Source: Gossypium raimondii (Eukaryota; Streptophyta; Magnoliopsida; Malvales; Malvaceae). Taken from it: 64,000 bases of DNA. The notes beneath the pieces are model-generated. The model searched no databases, was not told the origin of the DNA, and worked only from the letters and a program-made list of their open reading frames with translations. The position numbers and the translations under genes are program-made. Shown here in pieces: positions 1 through 11,044 of the stretch. Position 1 is the first letter of the stretch. Each line of letters opens with the position of its first letter. The stretch covers positions 23,701,250 through 23,765,249 of the forward strand of contig NC_068577.1 of NCBI RefSeq assembly GCF_025698545.1. Direction: 5' to 3'.

Positions 1-163
1 CCACACAATAAGGGTAAGGCTTGGATCTAAAATAATGAACTTTGCAAAAGTGGGACTTAAACCCAAGACCTCTCGCACACACCTAGAACACTTAACCACT
101 GAAACATATACACAGTTGTGTCAGAATTTACAGAAACAGAAATAAATTTATCGAGACGTTACA
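1..163 (-). repeat. 3' LTR of the chromovirus, terminal part
   Basis: This is the inner end of the element's 3' LTR, ending in CGTTACA at 163. It aligns with 9705-9867, the same end of a related solo LTR, with scattered substitutions. The rest of the LTR lies outside the window. Confidence 0.85.
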
Positions 164-182
164 ACTCTACCCCTTAAAAGAA
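164..182 (-). other. Polypurine tract of the chromovirus
   Basis: On the minus strand a purine-rich run containing AAGGGGTAGAG directly precedes the LTR that begins TGTAACG. This is the expected position of the plus-strand DNA primer during reverse transcription. Confidence 0.7.
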
Positions 183-224
183 ATTTCGACCTTAAAATTT
201 ACCTGATCAAAACATATAAGGATA

Positions 225-1250
225 CTACTGACGCATCGAATCCTCAGGTTCCCACGTGGCTTCCTTAGTGCCATGATTTTGCCACAGAAGCTTCACTAAC
301 GGTATGGACTTCCTCATCAAAACCTTAATATCACAATCCAAAATCTGAACCGGCTCCTCCTCAAAAGTTAAATCTGGTCTAATATCGATCTCCTCAATAG
401 AAACAACGTGAAATGGATCAGACCGATACAGCCTCAATATCGAGACGTGAAACACATTGTAGATATAGACTAACTTTGGAGGTAGCTCTAATTGATAAGC
501 AACCGGTTCCATACACTTCAGAATCCTATACGGCCCAACAAACTGAGGGCTCAACTTGCTCTTACGACTGAATCCTAGAATTTTCTTCTATAGAGAAACC
601 TTAAGAAAAATGAAGTCATCCACAGAGTACTCGATATCTCTCCTCTTCAAATCTGCATAAGACTTATGTCTATCTGAAGTCAATTTTAGACGATCCCGAA
701 TCAGTCTAAACTTATCTTCAGTCTCAAAAACCAACTCAAGACCCAAAACCCGACGCTCACCTAACTCAGTCCAACATAGCAGAGTACGACACTTACAACC
801 ATACAAAACCTCGTAAGGTGCCATCTAGATGCTAGCATGGAAACTGTTATTGTAGGCGAACTCAACTAGTAGCAAAAAATTCTCCCAACTATCTCAGAAA
901 TTTATTACACAACTTCAAAGCATATCCTCCAGTATCTGAATCACCCTCTGAGATTGACCATTGGTCTGAGGATGGAACGCAGTACTGAAGTCCAATCTTG
1001 AACCCGGAGCCTCGTGCAATTTCTTCCAGAATTGAGAAGTGAAGCGAGGATCTCTATCAGAAATTACCGAAAAAGGAACCCCATGCAGTCTTACAATCTC
1101 AGAGATATAGAGCTTCGCTAACTTCTGCAGAGAGTAGTCCATCCGAACCAGAATAAGATGAGTGGACTTGGTCAATCTATCCACGATGACCCAAACAGAA
1201 TCCTTCTTAGTGGGTGTCAAGGGCAACCCACTAATGAAGTCCATCATCAC
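225..1250 (-). pseudogene. Chromovirus integrase and chromodomain-like tail (broken)
   Basis: Three open pieces carry the integrase end of the polyprotein. 915-1250 is the catalytic core, with DFISGLP, VDRLTKSTH, a DRDPRFTSQFW block and the conserved FHPQTNGQS block. 588-824 continues with the integrase C-terminal region. 225-554 contains FVGPYRIL, the NVFHVS motif, and a terminal block reading VKLLWQNHGTKEATWEPE, which is typical of the chromodomain-like C-terminus of Tekay-type chromoviruses. Integrase would insert the cDNA; the chromodomain is thought to guide it to heterochromatin. Stops between the pieces (for example between 824 and 915) inactivate it. Confidence 0.88.
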
Positions 1251-1830
1251 TCGTTCTCATTTCCATAAGAGACTTTTAACGGGTTGGAGCAAATCCAAAA
1301 GTAACTGGTGCTCAGCCTTAACGTGCTAGCACGTCAGACAATGAGCAACAAAATCCATAATCCTACGTTTCAAATCCAGTCGCTTGTATAATTCACGGAG
1401 ATCCTAATAAATCTTACTACCACCGAGATGCATAGCATAAGGGCTACTATGCGCCTTCTTCAAAATCGACTGCCTCAAATTAGAATCATTTGGCATAGAA
1501 ATTCTTCCTCGAAAAGACAGAACTTTATCCTTATTCAGCCCAAAATCAGAAGTACTGCCACTTTCAGGCTGACGAAATCGCAAACCCAGAGACTCATCCC
1601 CTAACTGCTTATCCCGAATCTAATCAATCTAAGTCGGCTTAACTTGTAACTTAGCTAACAGACCTCCATCATCAAATAAACTAAAACGAGCAAACATCGC
1701 CTTCAAATTAGTCATCACTCTTCGACTGACAGCATCGGCCACCACATTAGCCTTACCAGGATAATACTCAATGTGCAATCATAATCTTTGAGCAGCTCAA
1801 TCCATCGAGTTGTCTAAGATTCAACTCCTT

Positions 1831-3321
1831 CTAGGTGAGGAGGTAATTGAGGCTCTTGTGATCAGTGTAGATGATACACCTTTCACCATACAGATAGTGC
1901 CTCCAAATCTTTAACGCAAAAACCACAGTACCTAACTCAAGATCATGCGTCGGATAATTCTCTTCGTGTGTCCTAAGCTGATAGGACACATAAGCCACAA
2001 CTTTACCATCTTGCATCAGTACACATCCCAAACCGACGTACGACGCATCACTATACACCACAAACTCTCTACCAGATTCAGGTTGTATCAGAACAGGAGC
2101 CTAAGTTAGAACAGATTTGAGCTTCTCGAAGCTCAATTGTTGTGCATTAGTCCAAACAAAAGGATCACCCTTACGCAGAAGCTTAGTCAAAGGAGCTGCA
2201 ATAAGAGAGAACCCCTTGACGAACCGCCTATAATATCCCGCAATACCCAAAAAACTGCGAATCTCAGATACATTCTTAGGCTGTTTCCAATCAAGCACAG
2301 CCTTAACCTTTCTTGGATCAACTCAGATCCCCTCAGAAAAAATCACGTGGCCAAGAAAAGTTACCTTACGCAACCAAAACTTACACTTGCATGAAGAGTT
2401 ATTTCTCTCAGAGTATCTACAGTACAACTCTAAGATGCTCATCATGCTCATCCTTAGTCTTAGAGTAAACCAAAATATCGTCAATAAAACTACGACGAAA
2501 TGATCCAGATATGGCTGAAAGACTCAGTTCATCAAACCCATGAATGTAGCCGGAGCATTCATCAAACCAAAGGGCATAACTAGTAACTCATAGTACCTAG
2601 AACGAGTCCCAAATGTAGTCTTATAAACATCAACTTTCTTAACTCTAAGCTAATGATACCTAGATCAGAGATCTATTTTCAAGAACACAGAAGCCCCTCG
2701 AAACTGATCAAACAAATTGTCGATTCTCAGAAGTGGATACTTATTCTTCACAGTCAGTTTATTCAACTGTCGATAATCAAGACACATACTCATGGTCTCA
2801 TCCTTCTTCTTTACAAACATAACCGATGCCCCCCATGGAGACACACTAGGACGGATGAAACCACGATCCAGAAACTGTAGAAGTTGAGCCTTAAGCTCTT
2901 TAAGCTCATTTGGTGCCATACAGTATGGAGCAATTGACACTGAAGCTATACCCGGTAGAAGCTCAATGCCAAGCTCAACCTCTCGATTTAGAGGTAAACC
3001 CAATAACTCCTGAGGAAAGACATCCAAAAAATTCCTCATTGTTCTGATATCCCCGACAAAATAGTCCCTAAAAACTGAAACATTGACGAAATCCATAAAC
3101 ACCTCACACCTTTTACGAACCAATTTCTCAGCCATAAGAGCAGAGATCACATTAGACAGATAATCTCGATGCTCACCAATCACAACCACTTCTTTATCTT
3201 CCACAGTCTTCAAAACGATCCTCTTAGTCGCGTAATCCAAACTAACTCGGTGCTCAACTAACCAGTCCATACCCAGAATTAAGTCGAACTCTCCAAATAG
3301 AAGCTCCATCAGATTTGCCAA
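1831..3321 (-). pseudogene. Chromovirus reverse transcriptase and RNase H (broken)
   Basis: 2665-3321 spans the protease-RT linker and the RT N-terminus, with [17 protein letters not shown] and [18 protein letters not shown]. 2101-2298 carries the RT end and connection, with [20 protein letters not shown]. 1831-2061 is the RNase H start ([15 protein letters not shown]) and the TDHKSLNYL block. RT would copy the element RNA and RNase H would degrade the template. The region between 2298 and 2665 that should hold the catalytic FxDD motif is not in an open frame, and stops separate the pieces, so no active enzyme can be made. Confidence 0.9.
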
Positions 3322-3584
3322 AATATAGCCCCTCGTACTTCTAAAGGTACATTCATATAAAGTTTATTAACTCGAACAAACTGCCCCAACGGACTTAGTA
3401 CATTAATCTCACTAGAAGTGCTCTCAACAGAAGTCCCCAAGCTTTTAGAAACAGTACTAGCTATATAGGAGTGTGTAGAACCTATGTCCATTAGAATAGT
3501 ATAAGGTACATCAAAAATAAAGAACGTACCCGTGATAACATCAAGAGCGTCTCTATCCTCTCGACAACGAGTAGCATAAACCAA
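3309..3584 (-). pseudogene. Chromovirus aspartic protease remnant
   Basis: An open piece of 91 codons resembling the retroviral-type aspartic protease between gag and RT. The active-site region reads MDIGSTHSYIA, where working relatives have an Asp-Ser/Thr-Gly triad as DSGATHSFI. Here the triad is Asp-Ile-Gly, so the nucleophile context is altered. The piece overlaps the RT frame start by 13 bp in another frame, which indicates a frameshift. Confidence 0.75.
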
Positions 3585-3909
3585 CGCAAGTTGCCTCCCT
3601 TCAGTCTGACTAGCAACTCTTCCTAGTGCTATCTGTCCTCAACCCATACCATTACCACCCCTAGCCGGTCCACGACCTCTGGGTGACTGCTGAACTGCCG
3701 TCTAAGGTTGTAAAGAACCTAGTCCTAAAGCTTGAAACTGATTAGCCTGCTGTGGACACTCGAATCTGATGCTCTAAAGACCCACACCTTAGACAAGCCC
3801 CTAACCTCCTCCAACACTCGCCCAGATAGTGCCTACCACAATCTCCACATGGCTAAATCCCAGCAGGAGCAACAAGAACCTCCACTCTAATTGACCTATC
3901 AGGTTTGGC

Positions 3910-4756
3910 CTAGTTCTTAGGCCTCTGAACAGAACTAGAGGGCTCCGAATCCCTCTTATTCTTACCTCTCTCTCGATCCTTATTTTGGCGCTCCACGCGC
4001 TTAACCTCCTCAGTGATCTTCACCTTATCAATTAGAACAAAAAACTCATACTCCCTCTGCAGAGCTATCAAAACCCTCACACTGTCCTTCAGACAGTCCT
4101 CAAAGTGAACACATTTCTCGCACTCAAAAGTCATAATGCCTCGAGTGTAGCGGCTCAACCTCAGAAACTCAGCCTTATACTCGGCCACTAATCTATCACC
4201 TTGTGTGAGATTCATGAACTCACGCCTACGAGCATCTACAAAGCTCGCCTCACACACTTCCTTTGAAAAGTAGTCTTCAAGAAGCCCCAGTTCAGACGAT
4301 CACGCTGAGTACCCTTTTCAACCGATAACCACCACTGATATGCTTTGTCGCGAAGAAAAGAGAATGAACCCTTAAGTTACTGCTCAAGAGTACAGTCGAT
4401 GTCATTCATGATCCTCTCAATGGCCTCCAACCAATACCCGGCCACAGTAGGGGCAACTCTAGTGACACCCCTAAACAGCTCAACATCATTGGACCAGAGT
4501 CATTCAGTTACCGACCGACGGCCACCAGATCTAGAATGGGGTCCATCGACCCTCTCCAATACCCTTAACATGGCTTGGGACAATACGTTGTCCCCAACCG
4601 AACGACTTTGAGACCCAGTCTCAGTAGCAGGTGAATCCGATGTCTCACTCGTGTCTAATTTTGGCATACTGCCCAGAGAGGAAGACTCAACTCAGGCCCC
4701 CTACGGCCTCTACCACGCCAATAAATACCACAACTGCGAGTTCCACGAGCGCTCAT
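3910..4756 (-). pseudogene. Chromovirus gag remnant
   Basis: 3910-4257 is open and carries the C-terminal half of a retrotransposon gag domain (FMNLTQGDRLVAEYKAEFLRLSRY) followed by a basic Lys/Arg/Glu-rich stretch. Upstream on the minus strand, out to an ATG at 4756-4754 that begins an Arg/Gly-rich N-terminus, the frame contains several stops, yet family-typical words persist (a WLEAIERIMNDIDCT block, an LRDKAYQWW block). A CCHC knuckle is expected between gag and protease (3600-3900); only a Cys-rich out-of-frame region is seen there. The start is chosen because the ATG follows the leader and gives gag-like sequence. Confidence 0.75.
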
Positions 4757-5079
4757 CGTAAATTTGATTTTTTTCTACATTATAAAATTGTATGCATCAG
4801 TCCCAGTATTTATTAGCACATATTTTATGCATAAATTATCAGAAGTTCAGATATGTTTTTAGAGGTTTCAGTCTCTAATTATTTTAGAATAGTTTTAGAA
4901 AGTACTAACTACAATGTTTTCAAGATATTCTATCTATGTTCAGAAATACTTGCAGGATCAGCGCCGGAGACTCGGTGTACCACATACTTTCTCAAAATTA
5001 TCTAACTTATTTTAAAATAAGTTCTTTTTGAAAAAAAACATTAGAACCCAAAATTTCACAGCCCGAGTTCTACAACCTA

Positions 5080-5091
5080 GCTCTGATACCA
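5080..5091 (-). other. Primer-binding site, initiator tRNA-Met type
   Basis: On the minus strand the sequence TGGTATCAGAGC lies 5 bases inside the 5' LTR. This is the standard complement of the 3' end of plant initiator tRNA-Met used to prime minus-strand DNA synthesis. It fixes the element orientation. Confidence 0.9.
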
Positions 5092-5096
5092 CTAAA

Positions 5097-5381
5097 TGTA
5101 ACACCCTAAATTCGGCCTAAATGTTATGGTCGAATTCAGATATGTCACAAAGAAGAGATTTGAAAACGAAGTCGTTACGATAAACTATTCCAGCTTTATA
5201 ACTCTTTTTCGATTGTATCTATTGTCAAAAGCATTATTAAATTATTTTATTTGCCAAAACGTGATTTATAGCGGAAGTCTTAAAAATGTTGTTTTTGAAA
5301 ATCGCATTCGTAATTTTGGAAAACCTTCGTTTTAGTAAAAACCATGGTTTTAAATATCCATCGCGAATAAAATGTTAAAAT
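5097..5381 (-). repeat. Truncated 5' LTR of the chromovirus
   Basis: It starts TGTAACACCC and aligns closely with the outer part of the solo LTR at 5910 (5910-6118 plus 7942 to about 8018). Similarity stops after AAATGTTAAAA near 5381, where unrelated sequence begins. About 1.8 kb of LTR is therefore missing. Confidence 0.85.
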
Positions 5382-5909
5382 TTCCTCTAATCAGGCTCAT
5401 GAACGTAATGGGCTCAAATTTCCTCAAGGCCCAATAACGAGGTCGAAGGCCAAGCAAATCCGAGCAAGATTCAATGGGACCATCCAATACTTCATTACCA
5501 AGGCCCTATATGTGCACACGACCGAAAAAGAAATTCAAAATTAACTTTCTTATTTTCAACAAAATCAAGAAACCAAATCTTGGTCCAATTTTGTTCTTTC
5601 AAACAATTTCAAGAATCAAGAAAATCAATATTTCAAATCTTAGAAATCTTGGTCCAAGAAACCGAATCTTGCAGCTAAGACACATTAGATTTCATGTTCG
5701 AGCTTGAATGAGCCAATATCGAGAGCAAAAAGATCACAAGACCAAGTTATTGAAAAAATGGTCCATTAAGATGTCCACAAGCCCATCCTGAAGTTTAGAA
5801 AGTAATTTAATTGAATATCAAGACATATTATCAAAGTGGCCCAAATTGTAAAATATTTAAACTATAGGTCCAATTTTATTTTAATAGGTGGATCATCATG
5901 TAAGAATTT
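5382..5909. repeat. Older LTR-like remnant, left part
   Basis: Noncoding sequence that resumes at 9868 after removal of the solo LTR at 5910-9867. It contains repeated near-identical words (AAATCTTGGTCCAA, CAAGAAACC) and no gene. It is probably part of an LTR or leader of another retrotransposon, because the continuation at 9868 carries a TATA box and LTR-like composition. The family is not identified. Confidence 0.4.
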
Positions 5910-6118
5910 TGTAACACCCCAAACCCGGCTTAGACGATATGACCGAATTCGGAGATGTCACAAAGAAGGGATTTGAAAATGGATTCGTTATGATAAACCA
6001 TTCCAGCTATATAACTTTTTTTTCAATTGTATCTGTTGTCAAAAGCGTTATTTAATTATTTTATTTTCCAAAACGTGATTTACAACGGAAGTCCTAAAAA
6101 CATTGTTTTTAAAAATCC

Positions 6119-7936
6119 TGTCGAAACCATTTTTATCTTGAAAAACGTTGCGACTTTTAAAACTAAAATGGAGTCGCTACCAATCTTTTTTCGAGGTGTG
6201 ATCGGGTCACCTTGAGATTAATCATTTTAATAAAACATTTTGATTTATTGAAATAATGATTTTGGTCTACAAAATTCGAGAAAACGGGCTCGGGAGTCGG
6301 TTACGCACGAGGAAGGATTAATACCCTGGTAACACCCAAAAATTGGTACCTAATTGATTAATTAACGTCCTAGTGTCAAAAATTTGAAAAGATTTTAAAA
6401 TACGATTCTCTTTAAAAACCTGAATAAATCGAATTTGATGTTAAGACCTCATTGTCCCGAAGTAATAAGATGTCACATCCAGTAAGTTAGGATACGACAT
6501 TTTAACCCTCGAAACTAAGCTTGTCTCATGCATTAAAGTTTGAAAAGGATATTTGGTTATTTGGATAAAAAAAATCGAAACCCAATAAGTTAGGGCACGA
6601 TTTTCTCAAAGCTCCAAAGTACCGAATATTGCCTTATTTTTAAAAGTTTTTTTTAAATTGGGGAAAATTGACACAATATTAAAACGATGCGTAAAAATTT
6701 TGATAAAAAATGACAATATGAAAATACAAATACACAATTTATAAAACATATAATGGCAATTATTTAAATACTAGCATCAATAATCAAAGACCAATGAACT
6801 TAAAACAAAGAGTATAAAAAATATAAGGCAAAATAAAATGTAAACAAATTTAAAAATAATGAATTTGAAAATGAATAATAAGGGAAAAATAAATTTGAAA
6901 TCAACAATATACAAATCAATAAATAAATTATATAAAAAAGTAGGTAATATATGTATAAGTTTGGAATAAATAATATATAAAAATGAAAATAGGTAATATA
7001 TAAAGTAATAATATATAAACGAGTTTAAAAATAAATATTGTGTAATAAGGAATTGAGAACAAGTTATACACAAAATATCTTAAAACAAATGGTATATAAA
7101 ATAGATAGTATAAAAAATTTGCAATTGATAATATATGGAACAAAAATTTAAAGCAAATAATCTAACAATTTAAAATGGATGATTTATAACACGAGCTTTT
7201 AAAAATAAACAACATGTGTGACATAATATTAAAACAAATAAAGTATATAATTAATGGAAGAAAATAAAAGAATGATAAGAATGGTTAAATGAATGAACAA
7301 TATGTAAATGAGAAAGTTGATGGATAAATAAACGAATAAAAGTAAATGAATAATTAATGATTAAACAATTAAATGGATAAATAAAAAAGGTTAAAAAATG
7401 CTTAAGCCTGCCTAACTCTCACAATATGAAGATTCAACGAAATTCCTCCACCAAAATCCAACTCAAATGAAAGCAACTTAAAAAGAAATGAAGATGAACG
7501 AAGAACAAAATAAGAACAAGCCACAGAAAATAAGAACGCAAGAGAGGGAGAAATTTGAGTGAATGCTCTTAAGAATTATTATTGCTCCAAACCCCAGTCT
7601 TTTTACAGTGAAGGGAGAGGCCTCTATTTATAGTTGAGCCTCCCCAAATCCAACGGTACCAATCAATTACATCAACGACTAAGATTAAAGGGTATCTACA
7701 AATTAAATCTCTAAGATTACAAAATCATATCTTTTAAGATTGCATATCATATCTAAGATTGCATATCCTTGAAGATTATGTTTCTATATGCGTCAAGCTT
7801 GTAGATGGACCTTCAACCTTTTTAAGTAATGGGTCATTCCGATCGGGACAAATGATATAATTTTGGACTGGACTTGGACTTTGTTTTATTATTTTGAGTT
7901 TTTTTTTGTGAGCCCAGGCTAAATTGGCCTATTACA
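6119..7936 (-). mobile_element. Solo LTR, family B, copy 1 (nested)
   Basis: It runs from TGTCGAAACC to GGCCTATTACA on the plus strand, with perfect 5-bp target duplications AATCC at 6114-6118 and 7937-7941. Size is 1818 bp with no coding content. The same ends occur at 58931-61404 and, reversed, at 47202-49917. All three share an end-proximal block near the TGTCGAAAC terminus (GAGTCGC-ACC followed by GGTGTGATCGG). The minus-strand orientation is inferred from the TATA box at 7625-7632. Confidence 0.93.
7625..7632 (-). promoter_or_regulatory. TATA box of solo LTR copy 1
   Basis: The minus strand reads CTATAAATAGAGG within the solo LTR. It lies at a position comparable to the TATA boxes of the other two copies (47617 and 61026). 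Confidence 0.6.
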
Positions 7937-9608
7937 AATCCCATTCGTAATTTCTGAAAACCTTCATTTTAGTAAAAACCATGATTTTAGATATCCGTCG
8001 CAAATAAAATGTTAAAACAAAAATCCAAGTCCAAAAATTTAACCAAATAGTCTGTAGAGTCCAATTATTACAAAAATCTAGAAATAATCCTTAAATCAAA
8101 ATAAAAACCATAAACTTAAACAGTTTACGAACTCGTGGTCACCGTGAGGCTCCATCACACCGATCCGCCTAAGTCTGTGGGTTACCTGAACTGAACAAAC
8201 AAATAGATGTGAGTTTTCGTAAAGTCAATGTGTAACCTAATAGAAATAGACATGCAAAACACACAGAACCTTCATATACAGTCAAATATAGATTCAGACA
8301 CATTTCCTTTTCAAATACAGATAACAGAGTCAGATAAGCAGTACAAATATGCAGAATCCTACCCCCATCCTCTACACACCATCTCTGACCATCCCATCAC
8401 ACCATGTAAGGTTAAAAACACCTACCCATCCCTACACACCATATAGTGTCAATGCGACACATTACAGATAACGTGCAGTCAAGCTGCCAGAATATAGGCG
8501 AAGTGTCGCTGTACAAATCACTTCCTCCACATATACAAAACTCACCCCAGTCATAGATACAGAAATAACAGATACAATAATATCACGCATAACATGCTCA
8601 TAAAAAAATATCATATATATATACTTAATTATAACATATATATTCATCAATATCCTACACAAGGCAGACTATAAGAATATTCGGTCACATAGTTTAGGGT
8701 TTGGTTATCCCTTACCGACCCTACAGTAGGCACACAGTCGATTGAAACGAATCCAACGACCCTAGGAAAAATTTTAAAATTATGGGCCCACATGCCCGTG
8801 TGGGCCCACACGCCTAGATTGGCCTTGCCCGTATGGCACACACGCCCTAGCCCTAAACCCACACGATCATGTAACCCATACGACCACACCCGCACCACCA
8901 GTCAGCCGTGTCTCGCACACAGCCAACCACACGACCAGGCACAAACCCGTGTCGCGTCGACAGTGTGATTTTTTGGCTTTCACCAAAGTTCATTTTTCTG
9001 CGTTTTTGGAACACACCTGTTACAGTTTTGATGCAAAAATACTCTTGGGCCACACAGCACCTAAAATCAACAAACTAAACTCACCAAAATCAGCCTTAAT
9101 TCATGATTAAACCGAAACCAGGAAACCGACAATAGTTCAATTCAAGAGTATATTACTTACCCCAACACCTTGAATAATTTCGACTACGATTTTGCAAAAT
9201 GAGAGCCCCGTTATACACGATTCATTTCTACCAAAACAGAAAGTAAAGCTCCAATCGGCAATTTGGAAATCAAAAGCTACAAAAACACTAGAATCTCACT
9301 TACCAAACAACCAAGGAAAAACAGAGAAGCAAAATACAAAGATTCGATGACAGATCAAAACAGAATAGAGGGAAGCAGCAAAAGAAAAGAAAAACGAAAG
9401 AGCAGAGGAAAGCAAACACAATTGACGTCATATTTTTTTCTAAAAATAGAGAAATTTTGAAAAAAAAAGAATCTATCAGACAACCGAGAAATCTATCAAA
9501 AATCTATTTTTCTCCCACTAGCCCACTAACTTACCACTACCACATAATTTAAGCTCCATCAAAAATCTATCAGACAACCGAGAAAAACTTAACACTCTTG
9601 CTAACGTA

Positions 9609-9661
9609 GGGATTCGAACACAGGACCTCCAACACACTAACCCCCTTACCACTCGAACCAG
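9609..9661 (-). repeat. tRNA-like module 1 inside the chromovirus LTR
   Basis: The minus strand shows an A-box-like GGTTCGAGTGGTAAGG followed about 25 bases later by a B-box-like TGTTCGAATCCC. These resemble RNA polymerase III internal promoter boxes of tRNAs. No cloverleaf with paired acceptor stem could be folded by eye, so it is treated as a tRNA-derived or tRNA-like segment and not a gene. Confidence 0.4.
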
Positions 9662-9755
9662 CAAACTCATTCTAATATAAATTAACAGACATGTTTATAT
9701 AAGCCCACTCAACAAGGGTAAGGCTTGGATCTGAAATAACAAAATTTGCAAAAGT

Positions 9756-9810
9756 GGGACTTTTACCCAAGACCTCTCATACACACTCAGAACACTTAAC
9801 CACTAAAGCA
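9756..9810 (-). repeat. tRNA-like module 2 inside the chromovirus LTR
   Basis: The minus strand reads TAGTGGTTAAG, then about 30 bases later GGGTAAAAGTCCC. The copy in the 3' LTR at the window start (51-63) reads GGGTTTAAGTCCC, closer to the tRNA B box GGTTCAANTCC. It lies about 100 bp from module 1. Confidence 0.4.
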
Positions 9811-9867
9811 GCTACATAGTTGTGTCAGAATTTACAGAAACAAAAATAAATTTATCGGGGCGTTACA

Positions 9868-10900
9868 AATTCAGCCCAAATAGCCCATTTAATTAATTTG
9901 GTTGAATTCCCATTAAAATTCCACACTTAGAATTTTTTTATTTTTTTTATTTAGTAAGTTGTCATGTTAGTTATTCTGCTAAGGTTAGGAAAACTTATTT
10001 TTGGGGCCTATAAGTAGCATGGACGTTCACCCTTATACATACACAATTAATTTATGTTTTTTTGAGTTTATAATAATTCTCTTTGAGTTTTTCTTCAAGA
10101 ATTGCTCTTGAGTTTCTTTTAAAAGTTGTTTTAACAATCTTTCAAGTTGTAGGAATCATCAGCTTTTTCTTGCCAAGATCTTTTTCTTGGAGGGGAAATT
10201 AGAGCCATTAAAAGGAGTTTTGGATTCTTAATGTTTCCAAGGCTTCTTAGGATGTCATCTTCTTTTTTATCCTTAATTTATCTTTTCTTACTTATTTAAG
10301 TTAGTTCTTGGTGTTTTGGCTTGCTAATTTTATTGATTTTCGTTCTACGTTAGAGTTACTTCAAGAAAGACGTTCTCTTATCTTGTTCCATCAAGAAACA
10401 CATCAAAATTAGGATTTTTAATATTTTCTTGTTATTTCAAACATTCTTGCATAAAATAGTTTACTTTTGCCTTTAAAATCACTTCTAACAAATCTGCTTG
10501 TGTTTTGTTTTTCCAGATCTGATTGGGGCATTTTCTTGAGGTCCAATGACAGTTTCTTTCCATCCAAGAAACCCTGATTCGTTCTCTTTTAGACTCTTTA
10601 CCATTCGGTTCATCCTTCTTTTGTTTTAATTTCGTTTGACTCTCCTTTGTGACAACTAATCTATTTTTGTTGTTTCTCGTTTCAATTTATATTCGTCTAG
10701 AGATCTAGATTAAATCCGCAACTTAGACATGCTACAGTCCTATTCCGCATGCGTGTCGTATCATTCTTAATCAGAATTACTTAATAAAAAATTAAATATT
10801 AATAAAAGTGATTCTTCAACCTTAATTTAAAATTCCAATTCACGATAAAATTCCTTAAACAAAAAGGAGTCAATATTGTTATTTGTTTGTCAAGGCTCAT
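9868..10900 (+). repeat. Older LTR-like remnant, right part
   Basis: Continuation of 5382-5909 across the solo LTR. It has a TATA-like box (10009-10014), then T-rich sequence with repeated CTTGAGTTT and CAAGAATTG words, as in a retrotransposon U3-R-U5 region. No ORF of note. The right boundary is approximate. It could also be an untranslated upstream region of the RING pseudogene. Confidence 0.4.
10009..10014 (+). promoter_or_regulatory. TATA-like box
   Basis: GGCCTATAAGTAGC is preceded by a G-rich patch and followed by T-rich sequence. It probably belonged to the old LTR. Confidence 0.35.
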
Positions 10901-11044
10901 AGGTTTCTAATTCTTAGTCGAAATTGGAGTTAATAATAATAGGTACTTTTCCATTACACCGCCATTGTTCCGCTTATAAATTCTATTGGTAGAATTGGAA
11001 GCTTCAAAAAAACTTATTCTGGTTTCTTTATAAAGTTTTTCTTA

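Larger units (their letters stand above)
1..5381 (-). mobile_element. Ty3/gypsy chromovirus (Tekay/Del-like), degenerate
   Basis: An LTR retrotransposon on the minus strand. The window cuts its 3' LTR (1-163). The internal region runs to 5096 and a truncated 5' LTR piece covers 5097-5381. Minus-strand order is 5' LTR, iMet primer-binding site, gag, protease, reverse transcriptase, RNase H, integrase with chromodomain-like tail, polypurine tract, 3' LTR, which is the Ty3/gypsy order. The coding region is cut by many stops and frameshifts, so the copy is dead. The 5' LTR keeps only about 285 bp compared with the longer related LTR at 5910-9867 and then joins unrelated sequence, so its right flank was deleted or rearranged. 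The Tekay/Del assignment rests on the chromodomain-like C-terminus and overall protein flavour. Confidence 0.9.
5910..9867 (-). mobile_element. Solo LTR of a chromovirus family, carrying a nested solo LTR
   Basis: It begins TGTAACACCC at 5910 and ends GGGGCGTTACA at 9867. Both ends match the LTR ends of the element at 1-5381. Flanking 5-bp sequences AATTT (5905-5909) and AATTC (9868-9872) agree at four of five positions, consistent with an aged target duplication. No internal region is present, so it is a solo LTR left by LTR-LTR recombination. A second solo LTR (6119-7936 plus a 5-bp duplication) is inserted in it; without that the LTR is about 2.1 kb. The interior includes a GC-rich degenerate tract (8780-8960) and two tRNA-like modules (9609-9810). 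Confidence 0.85.

Noticed and set aside
6777..7143. Minus-strand ORFs rich in Phe, Ile, Leu and Tyr
   Set aside because: Low-complexity translation of AT-rich LTR DNA, not a membrane protein gene.
9609..9661. A tRNA gene on the minus strand
   Set aside because: Box-like words are present but no acceptor stem or anticodon arm could be paired, and it lies inside an LTR repeat.
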